A stretch of DNA of 64,000 bases, from positions 1 through 64,000 of the forward strand of contig NZ_JAGHRE010000003.1 in the NCBI RefSeq assembly GCF_017743935.1, given 5' to 3'. The notes under the pieces are model-generated. The model did no database searches, was not told the origin of the DNA, and saw only the letters and a list, made by a program, of their open reading frames with translations. The translations under genes were made by a program, and so were the position numbers. This DNA is from Tropicibacter sp. R16_0. Its GTDB lineage: Bacteria > Pseudomonadota > Alphaproteobacteria > Rhodobacterales > Rhodobacteraceae. Shown piece after piece: positions 60,857 through 64,000 of the stretch. How positions within the stretch are numbered: the stretch's first letter is position 1; each line of letters begins with the position of its first letter.

Positions 60857-62452
60857 ATGCCCTCGACGCTACAAAGGACCGTTTCATACGGTGTCACATT
60901 TTTTATTTTCTTTATTTTATCCATTGCCTTGTGGGTCACACCTATACGCGCAGCATCTCCCTGCACACAACTTGTGGCCCAGCTTGAGGAAGAGAATGTT
61001 ATCAAATGGACGATTGGCGCATTAGCCGATGTTTTTCGTGCAGAAGAGCAATACCGCCTAGGTACGGGTATTGGCGACAGCCCATATTGGTTTACCAAGA
61101 GTCCTGGTCGTTTCGTAGGCATCAACTGCGGTGAAACCCCGTTTGAGTTGCAGGAAATTTACCCCATCGGTGTCGTAGTTAAGCCGATCGCGGTGCTGAA
61201 TCTACCGTCCTATCAAATGGGTACCCCGATATTGGTTCTAACAGAGTATGGACACCGCAAAGTCGTGCCGCTTTCCGATATCGCACCGCTGGCCGAGAAT
61301 ACGACCTACGTCTTTTCCGACACCCATGCTGAGGCGCGCCTGTGTCGCGCGGAGGAGACCTGTCTTGGAAACTTCAAAGGCACTTGTACCAAAGCCACCT
61401 GCCGTTACGCGATCACGCCATTTTTCGGTTACGCATCGGGCTCGAGCTCCAACGAAACGCTGCAGCTGGCGACGCGCGCCTATAGCGAAATACACATGGA
61501 CGAAATGCTGATGAACAACGTCCTGTGGGAGCCCGAGACCCTGTCTGCACTAGCGGACGAGGCCTGTACCCCGTTTCCTGTGACCGCGTGGCGCGAAGGC
61601 GGCACGGCGCACCAACGCCGCTCGGTCTGGCTGTCGCTGTGTCAGAACATAGAAAACCAGCAATTGGCCGGCTTCAAGATAGTTGACCGCGATTGGGCTG
61701 AGAGCCGTTTTGAAACAGCTCTTTGGGGATCGTTCCACCGAAATTTTGGCACCTCCGAAACCCTGTTCGAGGATAGCTTGCGCTCGCTTTTGAACGTCAA
61801 CTTGATTAGCCGCAAACCCTGCGGAGTCGAGATCAAGACTGACAGCACCGCGACCCTTGGCGGTGGGCTGGGTGCCGAACTAGGTCTTGGCGACGCCTTC
61901 AAGCTGGAATTGGGTGCCAACCGCGAGGTTGTGCAAGGGTTCATTACCACTATCCCCAACGACGTCTACCTGATGTACGCGACATATTTCGTGCGCCCCA
62001 TTCAGTTGGAGGGTGACCCACCTCTCGATACCGACCTCTGGGTGTTCGACTTGGTTTTCCGAGCAGAATGCGACGATGGCGGCAACCCCAGCAAGGCTTC
62101 GTCTATCACGATATTTTACCACAAACTGTCCGAAGGTTACGAGACTATCGACGCTACAGAACATCTGGAAAAGCGTTATTTTACCGACAATCTAAATGCC
62201 TCATTCACCGCCAATCGCAACACTGCCGAGATTGAAAGTGGCCGCTTCTGGTTCATTTCCGACCACATCGCCTACTTCAAGTGGCGCGACACCCTGCGCC
62301 GCTTCATGGTCGAAGACATGCCAGAGGTGGAGCTTCTTCTCGAGCGATATCCGCCGAACCAGCGTCCTATCGTGCGAGATTTCTTTGTACATCTCATTAT
62401 GTCGGCCGCGTTTGATTATCGTAAACCACCGCGCTACCGAACGAGGACTTGA
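60857..62452 (+). CDS. Exported protein of unknown function
   Basis: From the ATG at 60857 (GAAGG about seven bases upstream) the 531-residue protein begins with a signal peptide (PSTLQRTVSYGVTFFIFFIL, then SIALWVTPIRAAS). The mature part has an SH3-like stretch (VVVKPIAVLNLPSYQMGTPI, then LVLTEYGHRKVVPL) and several cysteines (for example CRAEETCLGNFKGTCTKATC). I know no family for the rest. It is followed after three bases by a tiny Cys-rich secreted ORF, so the two are probably an operon. Confidence 0.65.
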   Translation: MPSTLQRTVSYGVTFFIFFILSIALWVTPIRAASPCTQLVAQLEEENVIKWTIGALADVFRAEEQYRLGTGIGDSPYWFTKSPGRFVGINCGETPFELQEIYPIGVVVKPIAVLNLPSYQMGTPILVLTEYGHRKVVPLSDIAPLAENTTYVFSDTHAEARLCRAEETCLGNFKGTCTKATCRYAITPFFGYASGSSSNETLQLATRAYSEIHMDEMLMNNVLWEPETLSALADEACTPFPVTAWREGGTAHQRRSVWLSLCQNIENQQLAGFKIVDRDWAESRFETALWGSFHRNFGTSETLFEDSLRSLLNVNLISRKPCGVEIKTDSTATLGGGLGAELGLGDAFKLELGANREVVQGFITTIPNDVYLMYATYFVRPIQLEGDPPLDTDLWVFDLVFRAECDDGGNPSKASSITIFYHKLSEGYETIDATEHLEKRYFTDNLNASFTANRNTAEIESGRFWFISDHIAYFKWRDTLRRFMVEDMPEVELLLERYPPNQRPIVRDFFVHLIMSAAFDYRKPPRYRTRT

Positions 62453-62455
62453 CCC

Positions 62456-62671
62456 ATGAAAGCCTTGCTCCTGATGCTGATTTCGAGCCTGCTGACACTT
62501 GGACCCGTAGACCCCAATGTCAGCACTGCTGTTCCTTTGTCCTGCGATTTCGCCTCGGGGAATTGTTGTTGTCTCATGTCGAACGGGCTATCTTGTTGCG
62601 GTCCAGCAAGCACCTGTCCCTCCACGGCCATTTCCGGCTGCCCCTGTGCGTCGGCCTTAGTACGCGGATAG
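62456..62671 (+). CDS. Small Cys-rich secreted or lipid-free peptide
   Basis: The 71-residue ORF starts three bases after the previous stop and has a signal-peptide-like beginning (MKALLLMLISSLLTLGPVDP). The remainder holds nine cysteines in about 40 residues, with clusters NCCCL, SCCG, STCP and GCPC. Disulfide or metal binding is likely. Nothing similar is known to me. The following 259 bases to the next gene show nothing. Confidence 0.5.
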   Translation: MKALLLMLISSLLTLGPVDPNVSTAVPLSCDFASGNCCCLMSNGLSCCGPASTCPSTAISGCPCASALVRG

Positions 62672-62930
62672 GTATGTATCTACTTATTCAAATGGCGCGA
62701 ACCGTGCGGGCTTCTATCAATAACGTCAACAACACGGAGCAATTCCTGCCGACAAAATACTTCGGCAGCCGACGGGCTTTGGCCTCAACGGATCGTGTTA
62801 GCCGCTAGTGTGACAATGCAAGACGCGATGCAATCGTCTAGGTAGGCCTAGGAAACGCAGCGGCTGAGCACCTAAAGAGTTCCAGGCGTAAGGCCCAGAG
62901 AAACAACAGCTTAGAGAAAAGAATCGAACT

Positions 62931-64000
62931 TCATACTTTGGCCTCTCTCAGAGCTACCTTGAACCGCTGCGTTACCTTGCGGAATCCGCTTGATGTGCCG
63001 TGAATCTCGTCAGCCCAGTCGGTGAGGTTTGGCATCGTATTCCGACAATCGACCAGCCAGACCTTGGTGGTTTTCGAATTGCCCGAGAACTCCCCCAGCA
63101 TGTCATAGAGCCGGTCGATAAAGACCTTCAGGATGTCACGCCGCAGGGTCTTGTCGTGTATGCTGCGATCCGAGAAGGGCTTGCCCAGCCATCTGTCCTT
63201 GGCGGCATAGGCTGGGTTGCGGTGGTCGTTCACCCAGGGATAGGGGAAGGGATAGTCGTAGCCGTGGATGAAGATCGGTAGCTTGCTGAAATCCGGGTCC
63301 GAACGGATGTCGGTGATCACCTTGCGATAGACCCCACGTAGGAAGTCGAGCCGATCTTCCAATAGCGTGTGGTTGATGTGGCCCTGCACATCCAGCGGGT
63401 TGCCATTGAAATCACGGATCAAGTCCGTGAGCACTGGTTTACCGGTATTTGGGTCCTCGCCGATCATGTCATTGCCCGCGGCCGAGAAGACAAAGCCTTT
63501 CACATCGGCGCGTTTTTCGTTCAGCGCCAGCATGTATTCGGTCTTGCGCGGCTCCACCGGTCCCAGCACCATGTTCTGTGCGGTATCCCCGGCAGCGCCC
63601 ACCGACCAGACACGGTAATCCTTGTTGAGGTGGTCGACAATTTCCTTGATCAACACCGGGAACTGACCCCAGCTGTCCATTTCCGAAACCAGAACCGGGT
63701 CGGAATTGCCCAATACGGTGCGCAGATTAAAGGAAGCTGCCCGGCGTGATCGCGCGAGGTCATTGGCCACCGCCATGGCGTTTTCGGTCTCAGCCGCGCC
63801 TGGTGGCAGGTGGACCAGATCCGGGTTCGGAACGATGCGGAAATCAAAGGCCCCGGCACCGGGCAGAATGATTGAGAGCTCCATGATCTCTTCATCGGTG
63901 GTATCCGGGTCGCTGACGAGCTCGCGCCACTCCTTGGCGCTCATCTTGTCGGACCCGCTGACCAGATGCGGGAAGGTCACATTGCCCAGCATCTGTTCCA
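62931..64000 (-). CDS. SGNH/GDSL hydrolase-like protein (N-terminus beyond the window)
   Basis: The visible part, over 350 residues, has SGNH-type blocks: VSEMDSWGQFP (with DSW in the place of GDSW as nucleophile block), FVFSAAGNDMIG (GxND block), and IHGYDYPFPYPW near the C-terminus. It may cleave esters. The reading frame stays open through the right edge of the window. An ATG at 63992 is present but has only eight bases upstream to judge, so the gene may be longer. It is on the opposite strand from the exported pair. Confidence 0.65.
   Translation of the reverse strand, partial: EQMLGNVTFPHLVSGSDKMSAKEWRELVSDPDTTDEEIMELSIILPGAGAFDFRIVPNPDLVHLPPGAAETENAMAVANDLARSRRAASFNLRTVLGNSDPVLVSEMDSWGQFPVLIKEIVDHLNKDYRVWSVGAAGDTAQNMVLGPVEPRKTEYMLALNEKRADVKGFVFSAAGNDMIGEDPNTGKPVLTDLIRDFNGNPLDVQGHINHTLLEDRLDFLRGVYRKVITDIRSDPDFSKLPIFIHGYDYPFPYPWVNDHRNPAYAAKDRWLGKPFSDRSIHDKTLRRDILKVFIDRLYDMLGEFSGNSKTTKVWLVDCRNTMPNLTDWADEIHGTSSGFRKVTQRFKVALREAKV

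Larger units (their letters stand above)
57481..64000. mobile_element. Left part of a second integrated element (tRNA-Cys site)
   Basis: The tRNA-Cys fragment marks a probable left end. To its right are a replication-type HTH protein, hipBA, exported orphans and an SGNH-like protein, all accessory in type. The integrase and the intact tRNA-Cys would be beyond the window. The right limit is therefore unknown and the call is inferential. Confidence 0.45.

Noticed and set aside
62895-62912. AAACAACAGCTTAG also present near 57548, as a possible att pair
   Set aside because: Only 14 bases match, neither copy is at a tRNA end and the flanks do not support a crossover site.

Overview
The window looks like chromosome of a marine Rhodobacteraceae (Roseobacter-group) alphaproteobacterium. 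This rests on the aerobic cob gene order with cobW and a DUF1636 gene, the RpoE-ChrR singlet-oxygen regulon, a CIO-type cytochrome bd, and GC-rich codon use in the core parts. Three accessory stretches interrupt it: an AT-richer island in a tRNA-Thr gene (23970-34708), a mixed accessory zone (34.8-49.3 kb), and the left part of a second element whose edge is a 3' fragment of tRNA-Cys (57481 to the window end).

Region 1 (1-10.7 kb) is late aerobic cobalamin synthesis. A minus-strand operon DUF1636-cobW-cobN-cobG-cobH-cobI-cobJ, with mostly overlapping stop/start codons, is led by a cobalamin riboswitch (about 10505-10697) whose following leader can sequester the ribosome binding site. cobK is on the plus strand, and cobL-cobE-cobM run leftward off the window. 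Region 2 (10.8-16 kb) holds a LysR regulator divergent from a beta-hydroxyacid dehydrogenase, a VOC protein and cydA-cydB-DUF2474.

Region 3 (16-23.7 kb) is a sigma-E/ChrR stress module. rpoE-chrR and a seven-gene divergent operon (FAD oxidoreductase, DUF1365, CFA-type methyltransferase, chalcone-isomerase-like, MFS, DUF3833, SDR) share a 99-bp spacer. In it two TGATCC -35 boxes lie back to back, each 18 bp from a -10. The set resembles the sigma-E regulon of Rhodobacter sphaeroides and probably remodels membrane fatty acids.

Region 4 (23.9-34.7 kb) is the tRNA-Thr island, bounded by a 16-bp exact direct repeat. It carries a tyrosine integrase, a stand-alone protein with family-A polymerase palm motifs, a serine resolvase, a 5-cytosine DNA methyltransferase, and a convergent three-gene operon (Cys-rich protein, helical protein, 885-aa double KaiC/RecA-like ATPase). 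The last four genes are my best candidate for an undescribed, perhaps defensive, system. An integrase relic and a truncated fadL lie just outside the right att site.

Region 5 (36-49 kb) has an operon of a class III cyclase-TolB-TPR protein, a PAP2/haloperoxidase-like protein with an N-terminal Gly-Ala-Phe repeat, and a subtilase. Next come a PAP2 domain fused to an outer-membrane barrel, a serine hydrolase with a TetR regulator, a DadA/PuuB-type oxidase, and a broken betI-like gene. Region 6 (49.4-56.2 kb) has two exported ureohydrolases, each divergent from its own AraC regulator in mirror image; the first is followed by a membrane-anchored PPIase and HupE/UreJ. Region 7 (56.5-64 kb) has a DUF3883 protein, the tRNA-Cys fragment, a replication-type HTH protein behind two hairpins, hipBA with three evenly spaced operators, an exported unknown with a tiny Cys-rich partner, and an SGNH hydrolase-like protein at the edge.
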